From assembly GCA_964617665.1 (NCBI GenBank), contig CAZUAH010000002.1, positions 23,085-87,084 of the forward strand: 64,000 nucleotides of DNA, written 5' to 3'. Made by a program: the position numbers and the translations under genes. This stretch comes from JADHUC01 sp964617665. GTDB lineage: Bacteria > Planctomycetota > Planctomycetia > Pirellulales > Pirellulaceae. How positions within the stretch are numbered: the stretch's first letter is position 1; the number at the start of each line of letters is the position of its first letter. The notes under the pieces are model-generated. The model saw only the letters and a list, made by a program, of their open reading frames with translations, searched no databases and was not told the DNA's origin. Of this stretch, positions 1 through 8,072 are shown piece after piece.

Positions 1-907
1 GATCACCTTGATCCATCACCGGCGTTTCGCTTCCCTGTCCATCGGCCACAGTGTTCGTGGGTGGTTGCGTCGAAGGCGTCACCGAAACCTGGAAGTCGAT
101 GGTCGCGTTAGGGCCATCGCCCTTGGCGTTCGCAACCGATACTGTGAACTGGCATGATTTGCCGACGTCCGCTTCAGTCGGACTCCACGAGACTTGACCC
201 GTATCGGGATGGATACGGGCGCCGGTCGGTGCACCGGGACCAAGCTCATATCGCAACGGCGACGATGGTCCATCTCCGCTGGCCGCGTCGACGGATACCA
301 TAAGCACGTCGTCCACACTGATCGACACATCGTCAATCGGTTCCACGCGCGGCGGTTTCGCTGCCACCGAATCGGTTGACGGAAGTCCCTGATTGGCGGC
401 TGCAGTCGGCTTTGAATTGCCGGCCGATGGTTCCTCGTTTGTGGATTGGCTGTTCAGCACGAGAGCAACGACTACCACCAGCGCAACAACGGCTCCTCCG
501 CCACCAACAACGAACAGTAGCGTTGGCGCGGCTGATTGTTTGCGACGCGCACGAACCGAAGCGGTGGGAGAACGAGACCCCGAATCGACAAAGACGGGTT
601 GAGGGCTTGGTGATTCTTCCGCTGGTGCGGATTTCGAGGTCTTAGCAGGAGGCTTTTCACCGCTAGTGGGAGGCTTTGCAGTCTGTGCGAGAGGTTTCGC
701 ATCCTTTGCGGCCTTGGCAGGAGGTTTGGCCACGGGTGGTTTCTTTGCAGCCGGAGAAGCGGCGGCTGGCATCGACGGCGCATTATTTTTTGTGGCCTCT
801 GGAATCGCGTTGACCTCGCCGCAGTGGGGGCATTTCACCTTTTTTCCGGCCAGCGAAGCGTCGACGCGGATGGCTTTCGAGCACGCGCTGCAATTCAGTC
901 TAGGCAT
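1..907 (-). CDS. Zinc-ribbon, single-TM, Ig-like domain protein (3' end outside window)
   Basis: The frame is open from an ATG at 907 to the window edge, giving about 302 residues; the C-terminus is missing. Residues 6-29 form a zinc ribbon with two cysteine pairs (C6/C9 and C26/C29, the second as CPHC). An Ala/Pro/Lys-rich linker follows, then one membrane segment at about 126-150 (Gly/Val/Leu-rich), then an exported part. Residues about 185-290 resemble a putative Ig (He_PIG, cadherin-like) domain, with the typical phrase DTGQVSWSPTEADVG. This zinc-ribbon/TM/Ig layout is common in planctomycetes. Its start lies 4 bp after the stop of the SHD1 gene, so the two are probably one transcript. 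Function is unknown; a cell-surface adhesion or sensing role is only inferred. Confidence 0.8.
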   Translation of the reverse strand, partial: MPRLNCSACSKAIRVDASLAGKKVKCPHCGEVNAIPEATKNNAPSMPAAASPAAKKPPVAKPPAKAAKDAKPLAQTAKPPTSGEKPPAKTSKSAPAEESPSPQPVFVDSGSRSPTASVRARRKQSAAPTLLFVVGGGGAVVALVVVVALVLNSQSTNEEPSAGNSKPTAAANQGLPSTDSVAAKPPRVEPIDDVSISVDDVLMVSVDAASGDGPSSPLRYELGPGAPTGARIHPDTGQVSWSPTEADVGKSCQFTVSVANAKGDGPNATIDFQVSVTPSTQPPTNTVADGQGSETPVMDQGD

Positions 908-911
908 GACA

Positions 912-2141
912 TCATTCTTTCGATTCAGCTTCGCGCAATCGCTGGACGAGTTCTTTGGCGAGCTCCTGTGACTCGACGGCAAGACGTGCAAACGGCACGT
1001 TGACTTCCTTGCCATCGCGCGTCTTCAACACAACGTACGGGGCCTTCGTCGTCTCTTCGTATCCATACCCCACCAACTCTGCTTCCACCTTGTGTCCGTT
1101 GTCGCTCGTCCAGGTTTGAATCTTGTCGGACTCGGCAGGGACTTCTTCCGGCTTGGGTGGCGGGGTTGGTTTTTCGGGTATGTCGACAGTCTCCTCGGGA
1201 AAGTGTTCACGAATCCATTCGGCTGCCAAGGTTGCTGCGGGGGTACCCGCGTCGTCTGTCACAATGCGGCGTAGAGTCAACAAAGCACGACGTTTGCCGG
1301 CCGGATTCAGCAAAGCCGCGCGGGCCTGATCCAGCTTCTCGGCGCGTTTGAGCATGTCGCGCAGGTCATCATCGGTACGCGCCTCGGTGATGGCGCCGAC
1401 GATGTCTTCTTTGAGCGGGGTCAACGCGAGATAATGACGGCGTGTCTCCATCAACGCCAGGCAACCTTCAAGCTTAGAGTCTTCCCCCTCCAGCTTCTTC
1501 TTGGCTTCAGCCAGAGCAGTCTTGCCTTGCTGGGCCAGTGTCTCAGCGAAATTGTCCGCGTCGGTAGCCACCTTCGCATAGCTGCCAAGTTTCCCCAGCG
1601 TACCGAACTGGCGAAGCCTACTGAGCTCCTGCACGGCGGCCGCGTTGTCGCCGTTGTCGAATGATTGCTTTGCCTTTTCGAGCGTGGTTCCCATCAGTTC
1701 AAGTTGTTTGTCGCTATATATCGTGCCCGCTTGAGCAATCGCCTGTTGCAGCATCACCGGCAACTCCATGCCGGGCAAGGAACCGCTCCTACCAAAGAGT
1801 TGTTTTCCATCAGCGCGAATGACATAGATGATCGGAATGCCGCGTCCTTCGGCTCGATATTGCCGGGACCATTTGGCCCATTCCGCGCCATTCGTTTCGA
1901 TCTTGAGCGGGACGAACCATCCCGCGTAGCGTGCCAGCGACCGGTCAGTCTGCAGTCGCTCGAGCAGCGCCACACACGGCGGTCACGTCTTGCTTCCGGC
2001 CATGGCGAAAACCGGCCGACCCGTTCTGCTGGCGGTTGCCATGGCCTCGTCGACCGACTGCAGTTGTGCCATCAGCACAGACGGTAGACTCGCAAGGACT
2101 CCCAGACAGAGCATCATTCGCTGAACAGATTGGCGTGACAT
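912..2141 (-). CDS. Secreted thioredoxin-like/SHD1 protein, candidate selenoprotein (in-frame TGA at 1983-1985)
   Basis: Read from the ATG at 2141, the frame encodes 409 residues if the TGA at 1983-1985 (codon 53) is read through. Residues 1-26 form a signal peptide ending near LMAQ. Residues 30-150 look like a thioredoxin fold: GRPVFAMAGSKT-U-PPC, then a cis-proline site in GRGIPIIYVI. The TGA falls exactly where such proteins carry the first Cys of CxxC. Residues about 335-395 are an SLA1 homology domain 1 (SHD1), frequent in planctomycetes. A GTG at 1973 could be picked as an automatic start, but that removes both the signal peptide and the redox motif. The gene ends in another TGA (912-914). 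The alternatives are a nonsense mutation or a base-call error of a TGC/TGT codon. Coding sense is clear; Sec insertion is inferred. Confidence 0.8.
1951..1985 (-). promoter_or_regulatory. Candidate bacterial SECIS hairpin after the in-frame UGA
   Basis: Counting bases after the UGA, nt 9-13 pair with 28-32 and nt 14-17 with 23-26, with one bulged A at 27. The inner stem CGCU/AGCG closes a 5-nt loop, GCUCG. The loop starts 18 nt after UGA with a G. Known bacterial SECIS elements have their apical loop about 16-37 nt downstream of UGA with a G among the first loop bases, so the geometry fits. The outer stem includes two G-U pairs. Folding was done by eye; energy was not computed. Confidence 0.45.
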
Positions 2142-2307
2142 ACGTTTTCTTTACCCTCCAACCACCAAAGCAATGGACAGAAATCCTGCATATTCATCTA
2201 TTCTGCGCTGAAAGGCACGTCACCGCAACGCCAACGCGATTTGGCAACGATTTTGCCTCCACCGGGCCGGAACCACGCATGCCCAAAACGCGAGTTAGGG
2301 ACGTGGC

Positions 2308-3924
2308 TCACGGCACTGGTTTTCGTTTCCGGCTCGCGTGCGATGGACCAAATCTTGCTGGGGGCGGGGTGCTCGGATCTCTGGGACGCACCAAAAGCGT
2401 ACCGTCTTCTTCCACACAAGTCAGGCCGAGACCGTCAAACAGGCACTGCAAGGCGGATGCCAACGTGATGCCCTTGAGATTCGAGGTCACGGGGAGTTTG
2501 GCGTAGTTCTCCATAGGCTCGCCCTCCGCAAATGCTGACTCGTCGAAGCGAATCGTGATGGCGTGCATGTCCTGAACGAATGCCAAGACCTGTTCCAAAG
2601 GAGTATCGATGAACTCAAGACGGGTATCCTGTCGGAAGTCACGCGCCAGTTCGGACCTCGGGTTTTCGAGGATTTGACTGACGCCCGTTCGATCCTGCCA
2701 GTCCTGGGCATTCTCCAGCGAGGTGATTAGCAGCGACTCGTACCGATACGTCATCGTGAGACCCAGTGGTTCAAGCAGCAGACGCATGGTGGCTTCGAAT
2801 GACAACAGACCGCTAATCTCGAGGGGCTCCCCTGGCAGTGGCTGACTGGGATCAATCCCCGCTTTATGAAGAGCTGGCTCGTCGATCAGAATATTGATAC
2901 CGTACACGTCCCGATAGAAGCCACAAAGATCTCCCAAGGGCTTCGGGGACTCGAATGTAACTCCTTCTTGCTCAAGCTGTTCAGCGATCTTCTGCGCTGC
3001 GCCGCTTTTGCGTGCCGCCTCGCGGGGCACGACTAATAGTCGTGGGGCACCGGTGTTTTCGACCTGCCTGCCGCCCACAAACGTGGTCTCGCGCCACACC
3101 GAACGATCCTCCTGCCACCAAACCCATCGGCGCACCTGTCGATCATTAGCGAATTCTCCTTGCAGTTTGTCGCCGCCATCGGGAAACCATCCACGCACAA
3201 GACCCTGACGTTTGCCATTGGCAAAGGTGACTTCTAGCGCCTTCTGGCCATTGCGGTACCAAGCCGTTTCCGTTCCGTGAGATTTGCTGTCACGAAAAGA
3301 GAGAGACCGTCGCCGCTGACCGTTGTCCCAGAAGTAAGTTCGCCTGAGCCGTTGATCGTTGCGGTACTCCTCTTCAAGCTCTAGAGAACCATCGGGATAC
3401 GTCCTCCAACGCCCGTGTTTCTTTCCGTCGCGATATTCGCCTTCGGCAAGTTTCCCTCCCCAAGGATCCCAATCCGTCCAGCGACCATGTAGTTTGTCGT
3501 CCCGCCAGTGTTCTTCGCGGAGTTTGTTGCCCAGCGAATCCCAGACAACCAATGGCCCTTGCTTGAGGCGATTTCCGCGCAAGTCGCGAACGAGTTGAAA
3601 AGTCTCGCGATAGTGAATGTCCTTGCGATGACGAACGGCCGGCCCACGCCGACCGGCGACTACCTCGCCCCCCATGGCGTCAAGGACGGCTTGGTCGCCG
3701 CGACGTTCCGCCTCAACTATAACTTCTATCCGATGGTCCCAGCCTGCCCAATGGTCCCAGCCCGATTGTTGCACCTTGCGGTCGACCTTGATCGGAGTCC
3801 GCCACCAAGCCAGCCAACTTCCACCAGCGACGATGAGCAAGGTCAAAAGAATGAACAAAGAACGCAAGCGGAAACGAAAGAACCGTTTCCACGACTGGTG
3901 ACGGACGGTTGTTTCCTTCTCCAT
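2308..3924 (-). CDS. Membrane-anchored MORN-repeat protein with STN-like C-terminal domains
   Basis: About 538 residues from the ATG at 3924, which follows a GGTGGGGATC stretch; a GTG nine bases upstream (3933) is a less likely start. Residues about 14-40 match the planctomycete leader FRFRLRSLFILLTLLIVAGG, one membrane segment. The middle (about 110-260) holds repeated MORN/YwqK-type units such as GKKHGRWRTYPDGSLELEEE. The C-terminal 200 residues hold two secretin/STN-like units (ILIDEPALHKAGID..., then TRLEFIDTPLEQVLAFVQD), like those in the giant protein at 35085-41429. It precedes the SHD1 gene on the same strand. Function unknown; a periplasmic or surface scaffold is a guess from the repeats. 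Confidence 0.8.
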   Translation of the reverse strand: MEKETTVRHQSWKRFFRFRLRSLFILLTLLIVAGGSWLAWWRTPIKVDRKVQQSGWDHWAGWDHRIEVIVEAERRGDQAVLDAMGGEVVAGRRGPAVRHRKDIHYRETFQLVRDLRGNRLKQGPLVVWDSLGNKLREEHWRDDKLHGRWTDWDPWGGKLAEGEYRDGKKHGRWRTYPDGSLELEEEYRNDQRLRRTYFWDNGQRRRSLSFRDSKSHGTETAWYRNGQKALEVTFANGKRQGLVRGWFPDGGDKLQGEFANDRQVRRWVWWQEDRSVWRETTFVGGRQVENTGAPRLLVVPREAARKSGAAQKIAEQLEQEGVTFESPKPLGDLCGFYRDVYGINILIDEPALHKAGIDPSQPLPGEPLEISGLLSFEATMRLLLEPLGLTMTYRYESLLITSLENAQDWQDRTGVSQILENPRSELARDFRQDTRLEFIDTPLEQVLAFVQDMHAITIRFDESAFAEGEPMENYAKLPVTSNLKGITLASALQCLFDGLGLTCVEEDGTLLVRPRDPSTPPPARFGPSHASRKRKPVP

Positions 3925-4371
3925 GATCCCCACCCCCCGGAGCGATCACGACGGCCGCTGTCGGTCGGCGACGGCTCGTTTAACCGCAAGCCGGAGGCGT
4001 GCACGTCCCTGGAATACGCGCACGCCTCTGGCTTGGGGTTAAAGAAAGATGTGGCAATCCTCACCGATCGAAGCATACGTCAGCATACATCATCAGTAGG
4101 TCCGCGTCACCCGAGGGAGTGAGACGATGCGTGTCCCTTTCGTTCTTACATGTGATTTTGGTGAGTCGCTGATGAACGGGAGGAAACGGGGGAAACTGAG
4201 AAGTCTCGCTCCGTTTCCTCTGTTATCTCCTGTTCAGCCCCGCCACTAGGAATGCCCGCGACCATGGTGCGATTTGATCAGGCGTCCTTGTACCCTCATG
4301 TGCTTGGAAGTAGTCTGGACCGTTCGCTGCAGCTCTCACAATGCCGTCAAGAGCAACAGAGGATTTCACCC
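3925..4371. other. Intergenic region between divergent genes, with palindromes
   Basis: This stretch separates the divergent MORN gene and LamG/BNR gene. It holds one copy of the CGTTTAACC palindromic family (3976-4046) and a 10-bp inverted repeat, GAGGAAACGG at 4180-4189 against CCGTTTCCTC at 4211-4220. No convincing coding frame or sigma-70 promoter was recognised. Confidence 0.6.
3976..4046. repeat. CGTTTAACC-family palindromic repeat, copy 1
   Basis: A long imperfect inverted repeat: the left arm reads TTTAACCGCAAGCC then GGAGGCGTGC; the right arm is GCACGCCTC then TGGCTTGGGGTTAAA, with two mismatches in 24 positions. Related elements with the same tips but different cores are at 10611-10683 and 29898-29963. 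Confidence 0.7.
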
Positions 4372-6375
4372 ATGATTGACGCCCGCTACAGACTCGTTGC
4401 CCTCATGCTCGTGATGACTTGCCTGAGTGCGCGGTTGCCGGCTGCCGCGCCGCCGGACGATGGGGTTGTGTTCGATGCGAAAGGCGTATTGGTCGTTCCG
4501 GCCAAAGATGTATCGCTGAATAGAAAGGCGTTGAGCGTTGCAGCTTGGGTGAAACTGGATAGTGTTGACGCAGACCAGGTGTTCTTGAACCAAGGCATCG
4601 CGGGCGGCAACTTCACGTTCTACTTGTTCAAAGACCGCGTGCGAATGCTCGTGCGGCACAAGGCCGAAACCTACACCCATGCGAACGTCGCCGCTCCTGC
4701 TGCCCAGACTTGGACGCACTACTTGGGCACCTATGACGGCCGTGTAATCCGCCTGTATGTCGATGGCAAGTTGGCTGCGACAACCGAGGCCCTTGGCGAA
4801 ATCAACGGCAAGGCGGATGACGTGTTCGTGGGAAGCTTGAATGACTACGATCGTCTACTGCGCGGCCGCATGACCGACATTCGCATCTGGAACCGGACGC
4901 TGACGGCCGATGAGGCGTCTGCCGTGTGCGCTGGGCAAACTGGCGGCACGTTGGACGACGAACTTCTGGCTCGGTGGACCGCCGACAGCCGATCGGAAGA
5001 AGGGTTGGTCAGCACACCGCCCGCGACTCTCAAGGCAAGCCCGTGCAAACTGGGCGACTGCCTGATCAACGAGAAGGGCGATGGCTTTCGTGGCATCTGG
5101 TACTACAACCAGTTGCTGCCAAACAGCGAGTACGTCTACAAGTACAGTGGCGGCCTTGGCACCTACTGCGCCAAGCACATTCCTTTCGCCTGGTACGCAC
5201 CGGAAGCGAACAAGACGTTTTTCTGCTACGGCGGCACGGATGGCGACAATACGACGCTGTACCACATGGTCTCGTACTACGACCACGCGACGGGAATGGT
5301 CGCTCGTCCCACGACGCTGCTGGATAAGAAGACCACGGACGCGCATGACAATCCGGTCATCAACATCGGCGACAGTGGTTACATCCGGATCTTCTCGAGC
5401 AGTCACGGCACAGGCCGCCCTTCCTATATTTCACGCAGCGCGAAGCCTTACGACATCGACCAGTTCGAGCTGGTCTGGATCGGCAACTTCTCGTACCCGC
5501 AGCCATGGTTCCTGCCGGGAAAAGGCTTTCTATTTCTACACACCTACTACAAGGGCGGACGCGGCCTGAACACGTGGACCAGCATGGACGGCGCGCACTG
5601 GACGGATCGCACGTTGGTCTCGCACATCGAGATGGGGCACTACCAAGTCAGCTTTCCGTGTGGCGGCAAGGTCGGTACGGCCTTCAACATGCATCCGACA
5701 GGCAAAGGACTCAACTGGCGCACGAATCTATATTACATGCAAACCGACGACTTCGGCGCCACCTGGAAGACCGCTGACGGGACGGTGCTCCAGACACCGT
5801 TGGAAGACGCAACTAACCCGGCTTTGGTGGCTGAATTCAGGTCCAAGAATCGCAACGTCTATATGAAAGACGTAAACTACGATTCGAAAGGCAATCCAAT
5901 CATCCTGGCGGTCACCAGCGGCGGCTACGAGTCCGGCCCGAAGAACGACCCACGAACGTGGACTACATTTCGCTGGACTGGCAGCGAATGGCAGATTTGC
6001 GAAGCCTTCACGTCGGACAACAACTACGATACGGGCCCGCTGTACATCGATTCCGACACGACTTGGCGCATCATCGCACCCGCCCAGACCGGCCCTCAGC
6101 CGTACAATCCCGGCGGCGAGATCGCCATGTGGCTGACCGAAGACGCCGGTGCCACGTGGCGAATGGTCCGGCAGATGACCGAGGACAGTGAGTTCAACCA
6201 CACTTACGTCCGCCGCCCCGTGGACGCTCAACCAGACTTCTACGGCCTCTGGGCCGACGGCCACGGCCGACAACCGTCGAAATCTCGCCTGTACTACTGC
6301 AACCGCGATGGCGAGGTATTCATGCTCCCGGAGACGATGGACGCACCGTTCGCGCGGGCCGCCAAACTGCGATGA
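4372..6375 (+). CDS. Secreted LamG-domain/BNR_4 repeat protein
   Basis: 667 residues from the ATG at 4372, which has AGAGG eight bases upstream and starts a clear signal peptide (LVALMLVMTCLSARLPAAA). An in-frame start 120 bp further up would put the signal peptide inside, so it is not preferred. Residues about 30-190 form a LamG/concanavalin-like jelly roll (VGSLNDYDRLLRGRMTDIRIW). From about 235 on, GDGFRGIWYYNQL and the following blocks match the BNR_4 propeller family, found in several polysaccharide lyases and sialidase-like proteins. It is probably exported and acts on or binds polysaccharide. The substrate cannot be told from the sequence. It leads a plus-strand group with an oxidoreductase and a haem protein. 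Confidence 0.85.
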   Translation: MIDARYRLVALMLVMTCLSARLPAAAPPDDGVVFDAKGVLVVPAKDVSLNRKALSVAAWVKLDSVDADQVFLNQGIAGGNFTFYLFKDRVRMLVRHKAETYTHANVAAPAAQTWTHYLGTYDGRVIRLYVDGKLAATTEALGEINGKADDVFVGSLNDYDRLLRGRMTDIRIWNRTLTADEASAVCAGQTGGTLDDELLARWTADSRSEEGLVSTPPATLKASPCKLGDCLINEKGDGFRGIWYYNQLLPNSEYVYKYSGGLGTYCAKHIPFAWYAPEANKTFFCYGGTDGDNTTLYHMVSYYDHATGMVARPTTLLDKKTTDAHDNPVINIGDSGYIRIFSSSHGTGRPSYISRSAKPYDIDQFELVWIGNFSYPQPWFLPGKGFLFLHTYYKGGRGLNTWTSMDGAHWTDRTLVSHIEMGHYQVSFPCGGKVGTAFNMHPTGKGLNWRTNLYYMQTDDFGATWKTADGTVLQTPLEDATNPALVAEFRSKNRNVYMKDVNYDSKGNPIILAVTSGGYESGPKNDPRTWTTFRWTGSEWQICEAFTSDNNYDTGPLYIDSDTTWRIIAPAQTGPQPYNPGGEIAMWLTEDAGATWRMVRQMTEDSEFNHTYVRRPVDAQPDFYGLWADGHGRQPSKSRLYYCNRDGEVFMLPETMDAPFARAAKLR

Positions 6376-6541
6376 CAAGGAGACCGTTCGACAGTTTGCT
6401 CTAACTCGCAGATATGTCACGAGAATGTCATCACGAGTCATTGCGGGGCGGCAATTGGCTTGTTACGTTCTGGTTTACAGGGCCCTGGATCGGAAATCGG
6501 AACTTCATCATCCGTCTCAACGTGCACAACAAGGAGCCAAA

Positions 6542-7861
6542 ATGAACAGGCAAAGAGTTACCCGGAGAGTGTTTGTCGGCACTGCTGCTGCGTCCGCGTT
6601 TTCTTTCACTTTCATTCCTCAGCGGGCCTGGGGTGCGAACGAGCGGCTCAGCATTGCCAGCGTTGGGGCCGGCGGAAAGGGGGCGGGCGAAGTCAAGGAC
6701 ACCGCTGCCGAAGGATGCAATATCGTCGCCCTGTGCGACGTCGATGACAACCGCGCCGCAAAGACATACAAGAAGTTCCCGGATGCGAAGCGATATAGAG
6801 ACTTCCGCGTCATGCTGGAAAAACACAAGAAGGAAGTAGACGCGGTCACGGTCAGTACGCCCGATCACACCCATGCCGTCGCGTCCGTGATGGCTATGAA
6901 GATGGGCAAACACGTCTATTGCCAGAAACCGCTGACGCACTCCATCTACGAAGCTCGGCTCATGACTGAGACCGCCGCGGAGATGAAGCTCGCCACACAG
7001 ATGGGCAATCAAGCACACGCGGGCGAGCCTATTCGGCGCGCCGTCGAGCTGGTTCGCGCCGGGATCATTGGCCCGGTACGGGAGGCGCACTTCTGGACCA
7101 ACCGTCCGATTTGGCCGCAAGGCTTGACGCGCCCCACAGACACGCCGCCGGTACCGGATACGCTCGATTGGGACCTGTGGCTCGGCCCGGCACCATCACG
7201 GCCGTATCATTCGGCGTATGTGCCGTTCAAGTGGCGAGGCTGGTGGGACTTCGGCACGGGTGCCCTGGGCGACATGGCCTGCCACATCATCGACATGCCG
7301 TTCTGGGCGCTGGAACTCGGCAGTCCCACATCGGTCGAAGCGATATCAGAGGGCGCAACCGACGAGTCACCGCCTTTGTGGTCGACGATCACGTATCAGT
7401 TCCCTGCCCGTGGCGACAAGCCGCCGGTCAAATTGGTTTGGTACGACGGCAAGCGGGGCGACCAGCGCAATCTCCCGCCCGATGAAATCATCGATGGCCA
7501 GGAGATCAGCAGGATGGACGGGATCCTTGTGGGCGACAAGGGCAAGATGTATTTCCAGCGAGGCAGAACCGACTGGGTCATCACACCAGGCTCGATTCTG
7601 GACGACTTCCAGGAACCGCCCAAGACAATCCCACGCGTGACGAACGAGGATGCCGAATGGATCGCCGCGTGCAAGGGCGGGCCGCCGGCGGCGTCGAACT
7701 TCGCCTACTCCGGTCCGCTAACCGAAACGGTATTGTTGGGTAACTTGGCCATCCGCGCAGACAAGAAGATCGAGTGGGACGGCAAGAACCTGTGTGCCAC
7801 TAACGCCCCCGAAACCGAACAGTACATCCGGCGCGAATATCGTTCCGGATGGACATTGTGA
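6542..7861 (+). CDS. Tat-exported Gfo/Idh/MocA family oxidoreductase
   Basis: 439 residues from the ATG at 6542, with AAGGAG six bases upstream. The N-terminus has a twin-arginine signal (TRRVFVGTAAASAF) ending near RAWG. The Rossmann fold follows (SIASVGAGGKGAGEV, ALCDVDD) and the sugar-dehydrogenase motif appears as GKHVYCQKP, with Gln replacing the usual Glu of EKP. The C-terminal half is the usual alpha/beta substrate domain. Family members oxidise or reduce sugars and inositols with NAD(P); exported ones keep a tightly bound cofactor. It sits between a polysaccharide-binding protein and an HzsA-related cytochrome, which suggests periplasmic sugar oxidation. Substrate unknown. Confidence 0.9.
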   Translation: MNRQRVTRRVFVGTAAASAFSFTFIPQRAWGANERLSIASVGAGGKGAGEVKDTAAEGCNIVALCDVDDNRAAKTYKKFPDAKRYRDFRVMLEKHKKEVDAVTVSTPDHTHAVASVMAMKMGKHVYCQKPLTHSIYEARLMTETAAEMKLATQMGNQAHAGEPIRRAVELVRAGIIGPVREAHFWTNRPIWPQGLTRPTDTPPVPDTLDWDLWLGPAPSRPYHSAYVPFKWRGWWDFGTGALGDMACHIIDMPFWALELGSPTSVEAISEGATDESPPLWSTITYQFPARGDKPPVKLVWYDGKRGDQRNLPPDEIIDGQEISRMDGILVGDKGKMYFQRGRTDWVITPGSILDDFQEPPKTIPRVTNEDAEWIAACKGGPPAASNFAYSGPLTETVLLGNLAIRADKKIEWDGKNLCATNAPETEQYIRREYRSGWTL

Positions 7862-7900
7862 GCGAGTCCATGATCGCACACGAGTTGGTTGGCCAGTTCA

Positions 7901-7929
7901 ATGGCGCACGAGCAACTCTCGTGCGCCAT
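7901..7929. terminator. Perfect 12-bp hairpin downstream of the oxidoreductase gene
   Basis: ATGGCGCACGAG (7901-7912) and CTCGTGCGCCAT (7918-7929) are exact reverse complements around a 5-nt loop CAACT, 40 bp after the stop codon. No T-tract follows, so it could be a Rho-type or processing hairpin or an operator rather than a classic intrinsic terminator. Confidence 0.45.
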
Positions 7930-8072
7930 GGCTAGTATCTTCTCCTTCGATGCCAGCATGCCTCGCATTTGTTCGATCGTGGTCGCCAGGAGCGTATCGA
8001 CAATCCGCACTGCGTCGAGCGGTCCACCCAGCATGTGCGGCATTTCCTGCTGCACCACAAAGAAACGAGATC

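Noticed and set aside
912..1973. GTG at 1973 as the real start of the SHD1 gene
   Set aside because: The upstream frame contains a signal peptide and the N-terminal half of a thioredoxin fold in the same phase; a start at 1973 would leave half a fold and no export signal.
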